Source: Poecilobothrus nobilitatus
Taxonomy: Eukaryota > Arthropoda > Insecta > Diptera > Dolichopodidae
Length of the DNA: 64,000 nucleotides
Assembly (NCBI GenBank): GCA_947095535.1
Contig: OX352774.1
Coordinates: 219,902,965 to 219,966,964 of the forward strand
Direction of reading: 5' to 3'
Positions 24,614 to 36,937 of this stretch are shown here, one piece after another (position 1 is the first letter of the stretch; each line of letters opens with the position of its first letter). The notes beneath the pieces are model-generated. The model had not been told where the DNA came from. It worked only from the letters and a program-made list of their open reading frames with translations, and did no database searches. The position numbers and the translations under genes are program-made.

Positions 24614-25824
24614 AATAGATATATATATATATATTTATATATATATTAACTTACGAAAAAATGTAAGGAAATATAGTATGGCTCCTTTTTGTAAAAGTAA
24701 AGAGAGATAAACAAAAATTCATAAAAGCTAAAGTTTTTAAATCATAAATTTTCCCTATTTAAAAAAAAAAAATAACACAACAATTAAAAATAATTGAACA
24801 CTTAGAGGGTACTACTTAACATACATAATATAAAAAATAAAATTTATAACTTACATCATTTTATATTATTTAAAATAAAAAAAAAAAAAAAAATTATTGC
24901 ATAAGAAATTTAAGATACAGTTTAAAATGATAATAAAAATATAACTTACATGTATGTAACATCTTGAGATAATTTTTTTTTTTTAATAACAAAAAGAAAA
25001 TTAAAATCATTATTACTTCTCGTATATAAGAAATATGAACTTTTTGTTCTCATATCTGTTTTGATACGTTATTTTATTGAGTATGTAGTATGTTTTTTCA
25101 TTTATCTTTTATAAATTTTTCAATGTAAATTGCCGTAAAATTTTATCGAATAAATTAAAATTTTTCATAAAGAAATATATTTTTTCAGTGTTTTAATTTT
25201 ATAAATATTTTTTACTTTTTAAGATAAATGAAATTATTTGATTTGATTTTATTTAAAAAAAATACATTATTACACAAATAATATTTTATATATACATATA
25301 TATTTTATAAAGTAAAAATTCATTATATAAAATAAAATTTATACAAAGAGCCTTTAAAAATTAAACCATCTTTTTAAAACTGATTAATAAAAAAAAAAAA
25401 AAATAAATAAAAAATTAACGCTATTTTATAAGTAGGCAAAAAATTTATTAATATATCTTATCTCAGAAAAAATAAAAAAAAAAACCTATATTTTTAATGT
25501 TTTTATTATTTTATAATTTTTATTTATATTAAACAGACAAAAATTATAAATTAAATAATTATATTTGAAAAACAAAAAAGTATATTATAGATTTATTAAA
25601 TTTTAAGCATTTATATAAATACAAAAGTGACAAGAATAAAAATTTAGAAAATTATTTGCAGAATTTTCAATTTATTTCGTTTTGTTTTTCTTTTTTTTTG
25701 CAATTTTTAGTTGGATTGTATTTAAAATTATATTTAAAAATTAAAAAATAAATATTTAAGATAATGTTAAATTTTGCAATTAAAAATTTGATACGTATAA
25801 TTTTTGTAATTTTTGCAGTTTACA
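24614..25824. other. SEC62 3' region, AT-rich
   Basis: Begins with the SEC62 3' UTR, including TA repeats at about 24620-24650. The remainder is poly-A/T low-complexity DNA up to the stop codon of the converging ppk relic. No further gene seen. Confidence 0.6.
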
Positions 25825-27376
25825 TTATTTTATATTTATTTGGTAATCAAGATACCAAAATAATCGTAAACTAAAATAGTAAATTATATCTACAATACTT
25901 AATACACTACATCCTAAAAAGAAACCGGCTGTTGTAATTTTTTGTGTTTTTTATTTCTCTATATCAAGCCGTTCAAAAGTTATTGATTTTTTTATGAAAA
26001 GTCGCTTAAAAGTCTTTAACTTCTCATATCTCGAAAAGGGTCCAGAATTCTATACAATTTTTTGTTCGTCTCGATATGCGTGATCATGCATTTCAAGGAA
26101 GACCATCGAGTGGGAAAGACCCTGTATAAAATATGAAAAAAAGATTTTTGAAATATTCAATATTTTTTTTTTTTGTTGTAAATATTACCTAAAAAATCTT
26201 TGAATGTAAACAATATATGTCTTTTATAACGAATAACAGGACAATAATATCGTAAGCAAATTATTATTGTACAATTCTTCTTACCAAAGTTTTTAAACGT
26301 GTTAAAATTTAAAAATATATAGATACATGTACATATATATTATATTTTTTTTTAAATTATAATGAACATTTACTTGAGCATTGTTAAAAATTACTTTTGA
26401 TTCATGACAATTTCGTAAACAATAACATTGAAAATTTTATATACCTTTTATTTCATTAAATTTCAATTTTAAAAAATTTTCTAGAAGTAGTTGAAAAAAA
26501 ATTAACATTTAAAGTAAAATTTTAAATTTAAATAATTTACCTGTGTATTTTGAAAAACAATTTATTAATTCTGTATAGTTACAAATTCGTTTCAATTTTC
26601 CTAAATTAAAAAAAAAAAAACAAAACATAAATATAATAATTGGGAGAAATTATTTTAAGAGTTTCAAAATTTATCTATATTTGTATAAAAAAAACAATAA
26701 ATTACATAATATTATTGATACTTCAATACGACATTCTTGATAACAAATTGTTTTTGTATACATTTGAAAATGAGTTAAATTGGATACATTTGGAAAACGA
26801 CATCTTCTATTTACTGTGGTTTTCCTAAAAAGCAAAAACATTAAAATTGAATAAGTGTTACGGAGTCTCATTAAATTAAAAAAAAAATAAATAACTTTTG
26901 AAAATATTTTTGGGTAATAATCTCTAAACTTCAATTCAATAGTTTAATTTCAATTGGTTCTACAGCATACATTAAACCTTTAAAACCCATAATACATATT
27001 AGATTTATCTGTATGAAACAAACATTTTTTTATATTCACTTTTTTCGATTCTCATAATTTCGTATACACTATGCAAAAAAATCTTAAAAAATTAAATAAA
27101 TTATTTGAATTATATATAAAATTTATATATATTTAATAATTTTTAATTTTATAATTTTACTTACTGTTATTAGACTCCGAAAACCAACTAAATTGTATAT
27201 TATATTACCGTCAAATACATTTTCGGTAAAAATTTTAAATTTTGGTTGTTCAAGCTCAAAATATGTGTAATTTATTTGTGATGGTTTTCGATTAAAAATT
27301 AATTTTGTCAGTTGAAAAATCATCAGCTAATAAATTATTAGCAATATAACAAATTCCGAATTCTGTTAACACTTGC
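25825..27376 (-). pseudogene. ppk DEG/ENaC channel relic C, 5'-truncated
   Basis: Decayed copy of the neighbouring channel genes. Exon remnants on the minus strand: exon 5 (27165-27376), exon 7 (about 26898-26965), exon 8 (about 26672-26824), exon 9 (26541-26600), exon 10 (26374-26480), exon 11 (26189 to about 26300), exon 12 (25825-25936). Exons 1-4 are absent. Recognisable blocks are FGICYIANNLLADDF, YTKTICYQECRIE, GKLKRICNYTEL and NFQCYCLRNC, and the C-terminal pore helix AGFFLGCSVLSIVDIIYYF, which keeps the G-x-S filter motif. Lesions: a frameshift in exon 5 followed by TAA, a stop in exon 7, loss of the CKC block in exon 8 with an early stop, TAA at 26437-26439 in exon 10, a deletion in exon 11, and foreign DNA replacing the 5' part of exon 12. 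It cannot make a channel. Confidence 0.88.
25937..26127. mobile_element. transposon fragment interrupting ppk relic exon 12
   Basis: Homology to exon 12 stops abruptly at about 25936. The inserted sequence contains atatctcgaaaagggtcca and ttttgttcgtctcgatatgc and ends gaaagaccctgtataaaat. The ccctgta terminus is typical of many insect DNA transposon ends (general experience, not a database match). No matching inverted end is visible on the other side, so it is probably a one-ended fragment. Confidence 0.45.
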
Positions 27377-27901
27377 CTTATAAAAAAGAAAAAAAAATTT
27401 TCATATTATTTCATTAATTAATTACAAAAGTTTTATATATTAGTGTGTACATATATCACATCTTAATTCACATCACATAGTGAATAAAATTATGAAATTG
27501 GAACAAAATTATGTATATACTTAACATATTATATACTTAATAAAATAATGGTGAATAAAACATTTAATCTTGTAGAAGAGAAGAAAGAAATTTTGAAAAA
27601 TGAAGTTCGAATAAAATATGAAAAATGGTAAGAAAATGGTGACGTCATACAACACGGCTCATGAGTAAAACGTGGTATAACTTTACTTAAATGTATTTTT
27701 AGATTTTTTTTTTTGTTTTATGAATACCCAATTGATTTGTAAAAATTTGAAATGAACTTAAAATTTTCCATAATTGGTAAAGATTTTAATCAAAAATATT
27801 AGATATATAATTTAATAATAATTTTGAGGGCAAAGGTTCAGTCTCCAATACAACTATATCTGAATTATTTTGCAAAAAAGAAAAGTTATTATATATATAA
27901 T

Positions 27902-28095
27902 GGGGCCTCGGTGGCCTAGTGGTCAAGCACATGGCTTATTAACCGAAGGGAGTGCGGATTCAAATCCTGCACAGGTAGCAAGTTTTATTAATTGAAAACA
28001 AATCCTTGCTACCAAATATAGTGTAAATATAAAATATACCTGCAATATAAACAAAATAAATTTTAGTGTATAATTTAATAATAGTATTCGACCTA
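27902..28095 (+). mobile_element. SINE family 1, 3'-truncated copy
   Basis: The head ggggcctcggtggcctagtg with a B-box-like gattcaaatcctgcacag matches the family 1 SINE. The body (tataatttaataatagtat) follows, but the AAAT-tailed 3' end is missing. It lies between the ppk relic C and ppk copy A. Confidence 0.75.
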
Positions 28096-28419
28096 GAAAA
28101 ATTATATAAAAAATTTAAAAAAAAAAAAAAAAGATTAGTATCAAAAGCCTATATTTCATTTGCTCTACTATTATTTGACTGGATTTGATTTGACTATGGA
28201 TTTTGATTTTCTTATACTATCATTTAACTGGATTTTCATTTGCCTGCATGAACGTTACCTATACATAAACTTTCTCTTAATTTTATGGAGCCATATTTAT
28301 ATGTATATATATATACTTGTTTTTATTTTTTCTAACATCTCTCCTCTTATATACATATATATATATGTGTATATATATATACATGTGCTAAAAAAAATCG
28401 TATAACCCGAATTTTGTAT

Positions 28420-28760
28420 TCAACACGAAAATTCTCCCTAATTACTTTTTAGATATGTTTTTCAATAGCAGTACATTACAATGCTGTGTCGCTGCCCAAT
28501 TTTGAACTCAACTTTAAAATATCTCCCAATTATTGTTTTACATTTATATTTCAACAACAAAACAATTGACATATTAAATATTGTACTATACCTGTCAAAC
28601 TCCTGCTAAACAAATTATTAAAACAAAATCTCGAATATACATAATCTGAAAAAAGCGTATATAAACATATATAACCCTGATTTTCTATCCAACTATAAAA
28701 TTTCTTTCAATATTTCACATACATTTCATCTAAAAGAACTTATTTAAATTCACTGAAATG
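28420..28760 (-). repeat. dispersed repeat, 'aataatttgttta' family, reverse copy
   Basis: Contains gctaaacaaattattaaaac, the reverse complement of the family core. Two blocks, aactttaaaatatctccc (28510) and aactataaaatttcttt (28691), resemble the 87-bp minisatellite units at 10457-10891. This links that minisatellite to the dispersed family. Confidence 0.5.
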
Positions 28761-29300
28761 AAATTCAAATGTTGACAAAAGTAAATGAAATACAATACTA
28801 ATGATAATCCAGGCAACATGCAAAAATCCAATCAAATAAGCGAGAATTCAAAAGAGTATTAAAACTCTCAAATGTTCAATACGTTTCGATGGTGTAAAAC
28901 CTGGAAAATGAAATTCATATCACATGCTACTAAAAATTAATATTTTCACGAAGCTCTAATAAGTGTGAGTCTTTATAGTAAGCCTTTTCGTTTAAGGGTT
29001 ATAAATGGTATTGTTATATCAGATATTTTTTTTTTATTTAAATTATAAAGATTCGATTAAAAAATTTTTTTTACCAGGTTTATTAGTTGTGTTCGTTAAA
29101 AGTTGTTACAAGATTGCCCAATAGCTTCAAAAGTGTTTAAAAACATTAAAATAAAATGAAAAAAAAAAAAACAAGAGAAAATAATTTATAATTTATTATT
29201 ATTAAGTGATATTTTTTTTAAATAAATTTAAAATAAATCGATAAAAGATTATTATAACAATCAGATTTAGTTATTAACAAAAAAAAAAAAGAGTTAATAT

Positions 29301-32107
29301 TTATTTTCTATGTTTAGCATACCAGAATAATCGTAAAGTAAAATAATAAATAACTTCGATTGCACTTAAAACACTTACACCCAAAAAAAATCCAGCAGTT
29401 GCTCCGATTGAAACTAAAATTGATCAGAAAATGAAAAAATTCCAAAATTTTTAAATCTAAACGTAAAAAATTACAAACCTAAAAAATCTTCGAAAGTAAA
29501 TATTACTTGTCTCATATATCGTGTATTCGAATATTTATCAATAATAATGGATGCCCCATTTCCCAATATTATATTATTTAGTCCATGATTTCGCTATATT
29601 ACAAACAAAAACAAAAAAAAAAAAAATTTCTTTAACAATTTTAAATCCATTTATTTTTAAGTTATTTAAATATAAATGTATGTATACACTGGCTTTACTC
29701 AAAAGAACCCTTGATTCACGACAATTTTGTAAGCAATAACATTGAAAATTTTCAAATCCAGTAATATTTCGAAATTGTAAATGTAAAAAAGCATCTAAAA
29801 AATTAAGTATTTTTTTTTATTTCAATATTATATTCCAGCTTTCTCAGGTTTCTTTTAGATTTTTCATATTAATTATGTACCTGTATATTTTGGAAAACAA
29901 ATTTTTAGTTCCATGTAATTACAAATTCGTTTCAGTTTCCCTATAAAAAACAAAAAAAAAAAAACCAAGCCAAAATATTATAGTAAAGTCTGGGTATAGT
30001 AAAATTCAATAGGGATGAATAAATAAATCAGTTTTCGAATAATATTAGGGTTATCCAAAAAATTAAAAAAAAAAAAAAGTCTACAAAAAAAAAAATTAAA
30101 AAAAAAAAAAAATTTGAAAGTCAAAATCTTTTTGGGACAGAATCTTGAAAAAAAAAAACAAATCTTTTAGAGACAACATCTTTAAATAAAAAAAATCTCT
30201 CGAGAAAAAAATCGAGAAATCTCTGATGCCATAAATTTAAACTTGTAAATGAATTGCTATTGTTTTTTGAGATTTTTTGAGATTTTGTTCATTCAAGTTT
30301 TTTTTTTTTTCAAGATAACGTCTACATGATGCCATAATATTATCATATTTACCTGGATTTGGATAAAAATGTGGAATACATTTACATAATTTGAAAGCAG
30401 CTTCAATTCGGCATTCCTGATAACAAAGATTTTTCGTATAAACATTAAAATGTGTTAAATTTGATTCAAACGCAAATCGACATTTTCTTTGACTAACTGA
30501 AGTTTCCCTAAAAAAAAAAAATATAAATTTTTAAAATAAAAAAAAAAAAAATCATATACATATATATGTATATGTATATATTATATATATTTATTTATTT
30601 TTTATATACTTTTCAAATCCATCTTCAGTTACAATTTCATGATTATTGGCATAAAATTCAATTGGAATTTCAGTACCTAAAAAATAATCTAAAATAAAAA
30701 AATTAAATAAAAAAAAAATGCTTTAAGTAAATTAAAAATATTTTTGTTAAATTTATAAATTTTTAATTTTTTTTTTTTTTTGTGTTTACTTGAATAGATT
30801 GACATCACTTCAAGAGGACTATGTAAATAAATCTGAAAAATGTATTTTTTTATCATAAATTTTATATACATATACATATACCATAAATTATAGGGTATTT
30901 AACGAACCGCAAAAAAATCACTAATAAATCCTACAAAATTATACTGAACATCACCTTCTGTAATATCAACTTTTAATAGACTTTCTTCTGGACTTGAATA
31001 TGTTATTAATTCATCTTTACTTTTGATTGGATTTTCACCAAATATCAATGTATGCGTAGAAATATTATCTGCTAGTAAATTATTGCTAGTGTAACAAATT
31101 CCAAATTCGGTTAGAATTTGTCTTTAAAAAAAAAAAACAAATTTAAAGGATTAAGGATTAAGGTTTTTTTGTTTTTTACCTAGCATGTAACTCATGACGA
31201 GTACTACTTAAAGCACGAATTTTTTGTTCATCACTTATAGCAAAACGATCATCAGATGTCAAATTAAAAATTAATTCAATATATTTATTCGGATTAATTT
31301 TGAATTTCTATATAATAAAAAAAATAATTAAAATTATAAAAGAAATTAAGAAATTATTTTTTTTTTTTTTTTGTAGTAATAGTAATAAAATTTAAAATGT
31401 ATACCTCAATTCCAGGAAATATTTTAATATCTTTAAAATTTATATAAGTTGAATTTGCTAATGATTCCAAAAATTGAAAAAGATTTTCTTTATATTTTTC
31501 ATCTGTGATATTATTTAATCTAAAAATATTGTGTAAAATGTGTTAAATGTGTTTCTCAAAAAAAAAAAAAAAAAAAAATTAATTAATTAAGTATATAATT
31601 AAACTATTACTTGGCATAATCTTCAAATAAATTTCGGTTTAATCTTTCAAATGGACATATTGTCATTGATGGTGTTGTAATTCTCCAAGAAAAAAAATCT
31701 CTTTCAATTGATACCATAGTGCTAGCATTCTTATAACGATCAAGTGAACGAAATCCAAAATAAATGCAACAAAAAATTGAACCAGTGATCAAAATTAACC
31801 AAAATAGAATTCTGAATATCAAAAAAAAAAAAAAAAAAAAAGAGTAAAAAATAAAGTACAAAATATTTAACAGAATTTTAACAGAATAGAACCTTTCAGT
31901 GTAATGCAATTTTTCTTTTCCTAAATAAGATAATCCATGTATTCCACTTTGTTCAAAAAATTTAACTAAAAATTTTTTAAAACTAATTTTTTTCGTTTTA
32001 TTGTTTAAATTTTGATTTTCTGTACGTTTTAAGATTGATTTAAATTCTTGTTTAAAAATTAAATTAATATCATAAGAATTTTCTTTTAAAGATTTTCTTT
32101 TAGTCAT
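29301..32107 (-). pseudogene. ppk-type DEG/ENaC sodium channel, copy A (one frameshift)
   Basis: Amiloride-sensitive channel family subunit (pickpocket type): two membrane helices and a large Cys-rich extracellular loop. Minus-strand exons: 31893-32107, 31611-31811, 31405-31519, 31180-31307, 30908-31120, 30790-30832, 30610-30676, 30353-30507, 29881-29940, 29688-29794, 29479-29593, 29301-29413. N-terminal SGIHGLSYL has the gating His-Gly; ILFWLILITGSIFCCIYF is TM1; then PSMTICPF. The loop has QRKCRF, NLCYQECRIEAA, CKCIPHFYP, CNYMELKICF and CYCLQNC. TM2 with the filter is GFFLGVSVLSAIEVIYYF (G-V-S). The exon lengths sum to 1532 nt: exon 5 lacks one base after the codons for CYTSN relative to copies B and C. 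This causes TAG at 31072-31074 and a 235-aa truncation; with the base the protein would have 510 aa, a normal length. Either a very young pseudogene or a local sequence error. Confidence 0.9.
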
Positions 32108-32329
32108 TTTCAAAGAAATCCTTATATCCAAAAAAAACAATAAAAAAAAAAACTCATGTACGACGACACTGTACTAAACCAATATATAACTGGAATTTTT
32201 GTTTAAAAATTATTAAAATTATATTTATTGCTTGTATTTAAATATAAATTGCATGCTTTTCATATTTTAATTATTAATTATATAAATTTGAGTATAACTA
32301 TATATTTATTTTTTTCCACTTTCACAAGG

Positions 32330-32720
32330 AAGGTGAGAATTTTCCAAAGGCACCCTCTAGAATACCCTCTTGGTAGTATCAGATTCTTATTGACTAAACA
32401 CAACTTCTCTTTTAACCAATATAATAGGATAAAACTTCTAACTGCTAATATAAAGTATATTGACTAGATAGTACAGATAGGAGAGTATAGATTAAGGATG
32501 GGGAAACATTGAATTGAGAACGGGAATGTAAGGAAACAATAAATTCGTTAATTATTATTACTTGTTATTTTGCTAGTAGTAACGATATCTATATCAACAG
32601 TTACAACATGCAGTAGTATATAACACCTTGCATTAGGTAATAATTGAAGACAACCCCACTATCATTATATAGCTATTATTATTAGTATTAATTATTAATA
32701 TTATTATAATTTACTGCAAA
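32330..32720 (-). repeat. duplicated 5' flank of ppk copy A
   Basis: Blocks match, in order, the flank of copy B at about 37310-37760: cagattcttattgactaaa versus cagatacttattgactaaa, then gggaaacattgaatt, aaggaaacaataaattcg, ttttgctag and caacatgcagtagtata. The tandem duplication that made A and B therefore included some hundreds of bases upstream, possibly with promoter elements. No promoter motif can be singled out in this composition. Confidence 0.75.
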
Positions 32721-33333
32721 GTAAGGGCTTCAATATTAAAATAATTATATACATAATATAACATAACATATATACATAACATTATATAATTATATACAAC
32801 ACATGAAAACAATCTTATATAAAGCATTATTATAATAATAAAAAAATGAAATCTAAGTACTGAAAAAATTCAAATAACATTCATTTATTAAAATAATTTT
32901 CGAATCACCAATTAATATGATTCTATTTACCTTTGAACTTATTTCAACAACCATGATCCAAAAAAAAAATAAAAAAAAAAAAAACAAAAAAAATTGCATG
33001 TATTCTTTTGTGTCACTGAAAAATTCTTTTAAAATGATTTTTATAATATTAATTGTAGCCTAACTAGATTTTGTCATTAAAGGTAAGTTTATCGTGATTC
33101 GTGACTATTTAAAATCTATTTAATTGCATTTGTATGTATTTTAAATTTTACTTAAAAAAAATACACTTTTATAGTGTATGGGAGGGGTGTGGTACAAAAT
33201 CTTTTTTAATGGTGAAAAATCTTAAAATTTTTCCAAATAATAATAAAATTTTCAAAAATAAAAACCCGCCAGAACAAATTGCATAAATTTTTAAAATATT
33301 GTTTTTTTTTTAGAGAAAATAATAAATATTTTA

Positions 33334-33603
33334 GGGGCTTCGGTAGCCTAGTGGGTAGGCGTGTGGCTTATTAACCTCAGGAGTGTGGGTTCGATCCCTG
33401 CACAGATCGTAAGTGTTTTTTTCTTTACATACCCCCCTTACGCCCAAATATAATGTAAATATATAGTATATAATATAAACAAAATAAATAATATTAGTAT
33501 ATATTTTAATAATAGTATAAAAACCTATAATGGCCTTGGTAGCCGATGATTCAATAATATTGCATTACATTTAGGAATGAAATATTAATATAAATAAATA
33601 AAT
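33334..33603 (+). mobile_element. tRNA-derived SINE, full-length copy (family 1)
   Basis: A 270-bp copy starting ggggcttcggtagcctagtg, with the B-box-like ggttcgatccctgcacag, the common body and an AAAT tail. A 10-bp target duplication, aaatatttta, lies at 33324-33333 and 33604-33613. Very similar to the copy at 1204-1483, so the family was active fairly recently. It lies between ppk copies A and B. Confidence 0.88.
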
Positions 33604-34227
33604 AAATATTTTATTACAAACATAATGTGTATTATTTTTAATAAATAACAAAATATCCATAATCCTACATATTATAACAAAATGAAAATCATTTTTCATA
33701 AGTTTTCTCAAATTTAAGTTTTATTAATATTTTGGGCTATTCTTTTGAGAAAGTCTAATATTTTTTTTCGGTTTTATATTATTCTTTCTATTAATGATTT
33801 TTATAGCAGATCTTTTTTTGTATTTACTTATTTCGTTTCTATTTCGTTTTCCATTTTACCCAACCAGAGCAAAAATATAAGTTATTTCCTCATCTCTGCC
33901 CCCAATCAATAAATACTCAACATGAAATTTTCCAACCATAACTTTTGAAAATGATTTTTAGATCAATTGATCATTAGATCATTAATTATGTTTTTACCTG
34001 TAAATATTATGATATGATAAGGTAGGAAATTTAACGATGTTGTCTTAGCGTAAAATACCATTTAAAATTAATATAAAAAAATTCAATATATTCAAAAAAA
34101 TTGTGAGAAAAAAAATATTTGCTATACACTTATTTCTTTTACTTATTAATTTTTGAAATTTTGCTTTTTTTAGTAATTTTTTCCGCGCCCAAATAAATTC
34201 AAACGAAAAACGCAAAGTAAAAAAATG

Positions 34228-34305
34228 ATATTTTTAGAAGCGAGATTTGAAGAAACGAAATTTTAAGAAGCGATATTTTAAAAAAGCGACATATTAAAAG
34301 TGACA
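34228..34305. repeat. short degenerate tandem repeat 'agaagcgatattt'
   Basis: Four variants of a 17-20 bp unit run in a row (tagaagcgagattt, agaaacgaaatttt, agaagcgatatttt, aaaagcgacatatt). It lies about 140 bp downstream of the stop codon of ppk copy B. No function apparent. Confidence 0.6.
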
Positions 34306-34441
34306 CATAAAAATGTTCAGATTTCGTATTCAATCCGAATGGGAGAATTTGAATAAAAAAGTAATTTTTATATAATTTTTTTATAGTATATATTTAAAAA
34401 GAAATTAATATAAATTTAAATATATAAATTATTTAAAACCT

Positions 34442-36937
34442 CTAAATATACCAAAATAATCGAAAAGTAAAATAATAAATAATTTCAACAGCACTTAAAA
34501 CACAAAAACCTAAAAAAAATCCTGCTGTTCCACCAATTGAAACTAAAAATATAATTAAAATTTGCATTTAAATATGTATTACTAATATAAATAATATATA
34601 ATGTTATATATTATATATACCTAATAAATCTTCAAAAGTGAATATGACTCTTGTCTTTTATATCGAATTACTGAATAATCTTCAACAATAATTGCAGCTC
34701 CATAACCATTTAGTATATCTGCTGAAAATTCTGGCTAATATTTAAAAATAATAAGAAAATTACAAATTATTCATTACAAAAAGAAAAAAAAAAAGGACAC
34801 TGATCTGACACGCATATTAGTTATAACAACTCTAGATTGCTGACAATTTTCAAAACAATAACATTGAAAATTTTTTAATCCTGTTGAGTTGGGAAATTTT
34901 AAACGATAAAAAACCTCTAAAAAATTTTTAAATTATATTAAAAAAAATTAATTTAAAAAATAAAATAAATAAATAAATTAATTTTCATTACATACCAGTA
35001 TATTTTGGAAAACAAGTCATTAACTCTGTGTAATTACAAACCCTTTTTGATTTTCCTTAAAAAAAAAAAAAAATTTGTTTATATAGAAGATTGCATATTG
35101 TTAGGGGCATTTATATTCTATTTAAACTTAGTTGCTGATGGTTTTTGTAATATTGCATTATTCTATCTGAATTTCATTATTAATATAAATTAAATAAATA
35201 AATAAAATATATTTTAATTAATATAATTCAAAAATAACCTGAATTTGGATAAAAATGTGGTATACATTTGCATAAAAAGAGAGCAGCTTCAATTCGACAA
35301 TTTTGATAACATAATATATTTTTACTATATACATTAAAATATGTTAAGTTTGACTCTTGACGAATTCGACATTTTCTTTGATCAATTGTAGTTTTTCTTA
35401 AAAAAAAAAAATAAAATATATTTTTGCATTAATTAAATTTTTGGATGGTTTTATATTATAATATTAGTATACGATTCAAAATTTTTTTCAGTAATAATTT
35501 CAACTGTATGTGCTTCAAAATATAAAGTTGTTGAAGTGGTAATATATGAATCTTAAGTATAAAAATTTATATTTTAAAATAAATATATATATATATGTTT
35601 AATAATTTTTTGAAATAAAATAATTTTTTTTACTTGAATTAATTTCAATAATTTCATATGGGTTATGAACAAAAATCTAAAAAGAAAAAAAAAAATTTTT
35701 CTCATATTTTTTTTTTCTGTTTCCATAATTAAAAGTTTTTTTTTTTTTTTACCCTTATGTTACCTTGAAAACCATGCATATTATACATTATAAAATCAAA
35801 AACATCAATTTTAAGTAATTGTTCTTCTAATTTTTTATTTATTGATTTTTAATTCAATAATAATGTATCTGTAGATATATCATCAGCATAATAATTATTT
35901 AAAGTATAACATATTCCAAATTCAGTAATAATTTGTCTTAAAATAAAATATATTAAATACTAAAAAACAAAAAAAAAGGATTTGAAAATTTTCAAAACAT
36001 ACTGTAAATTAAAATTAAATTCCTCATAATTTGTAATAATTCTTTTTTTAATATCTGCATTAAAACGATTATCTGAGGTTAAATTATAGATAAGTTCCAT
36101 ATAATCACTTGAATTAATTTTAAAATGCTATATATTTGATATGAAAAATTAAATTAAATATTAAAATGTAAAAATAAAATTTCCTGTGTGTGTATATATA
36201 CTCACTTCAATCTATACCTGGAAAAATTTTAATCTCATTGAAATTATTATAAGATGAATTAGCCAAAGATTCCAAAAATTTAAAAAGATTTTCTCTATAT
36301 TCTTTGTCATTAATACTATGTAATCTAAAGATAAATTTTTTTGTTTTTTTTTTTTTAATAATAATCTCCTGTATATCAATTATTTTTTTTTTTAAGAATA
36401 CTTAGCATAATTTTCAAATAAAGTTCTATTCAATCGTAATTCAATTGGACATATTGTTAAAGCTGGTGTTGTTCTATTCCAAAAATAAAAATCTTTTTCA
36501 ATTGATACAACTGTACTATTATAATGATATCGATCAACTGATCTTAAGCTAATAATTATAGAAAATGCTATTGGAAATATAATGATTAATAACCAAAATC
36601 CAAATCTATAATCAAAAATAAGATATATATATGTATAATATATGTGTCTATATAGATATGTAAATAGATATTAAAATGTTTACCTTTCAATGAAATGTAA
36701 TGATTTTTTTGCTAAATGTGCAAAACCATAAATTCCACTTTGTTCCAAATATGAAAATATAAAATCTTTTAATTTAATTTTAAAATTAATTGAACTAGAT
36801 TCATTTATATTTTTTGTATTAAATGAATTCTCTACTGTATTTATAATCTTTTTAAATAAAATTTTTGAATTTTCTTCATTTTTAGTATCATTTGATACGA
36901 GTAGTCCCGTATTTGACTTGAAAATTTTCTTTATCAT
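34442..36937 (-). pseudogene. ppk-type DEG/ENaC channel, copy B, three lesions
   Basis: Tandem paralogue of copy A with the same exon plan. Minus-strand exons: 36684-36937, 36402-36605, 36206-36324, 36003-36127, 35753-35936, 35634-35676, 35473-35551, 35239-35396, 34996-35055, 34810-34916, 34621-34734, 34442-34542. Conserved blocks are SGIYGFAHL, FWLLIIIFPIAFSIIIS (TM1), QRKCRI, CYQNCRIEAA, CKCIPHFYP, NFQCYCFENC, YGAAIIVEDYSVIRYKRQ and GFFLGFCVLSAVEIIYYF (TM2). Lesions: about 4 extra bases at the 3' end of exon 3, giving TGA just before the donor; TAA at 35849-35851 in exon 5; and an extra AG in exon 11 (caagag where A has caag), shifting the frame after RYKRQ. Two family hallmarks also differ: the N-terminal His-Gly is Tyr-Gly, and the G-x-S filter reads G-F-C. 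The splice sites remain good. Probably non-functional; repaired length would be about 513 aa. Confidence 0.9.
35130..35208 (+). mobile_element. SINE family 1, 3' end fragment in a ppk intron
   Basis: Only the last part of the SINE is recognisable: gctgatggtttttgtaatat, tgcattat, then attaatataaa and the AAAT tail. It sits in the intron between exons 8 and 9 of ppk copy B, antisense to that gene. The ORF around 35005-35193 is an artefact of this fragment and exon 9. Confidence 0.7.

Larger units (their letters stand above)
27377..29300. other. spacer between ppk relic C and ppk copy A
   Basis: No exons 1-4 of copy C could be found here. The region carries a truncated SINE (27902-28095) and a dispersed repeat in reverse orientation (28420-28760). 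The remaining DNA is low-complexity. Confidence 0.6.
32108..34441. other. spacer between ppk copies A and B
   Basis: Starts with the 5' flank of copy A. It holds the A half of a duplicated flank (32330-32720), a full-length SINE (33334-33603) and a small 'agaagcgat' repeat (34228-34305). No other coding sequence is evident. Confidence 0.6.

Noticed and set aside
32228..32467. 79-residue plus-strand ORF upstream of ppk copy A
   Set aside because: Falls in the duplicated flank; the corresponding sequence at the copy B flank does not keep the frame.
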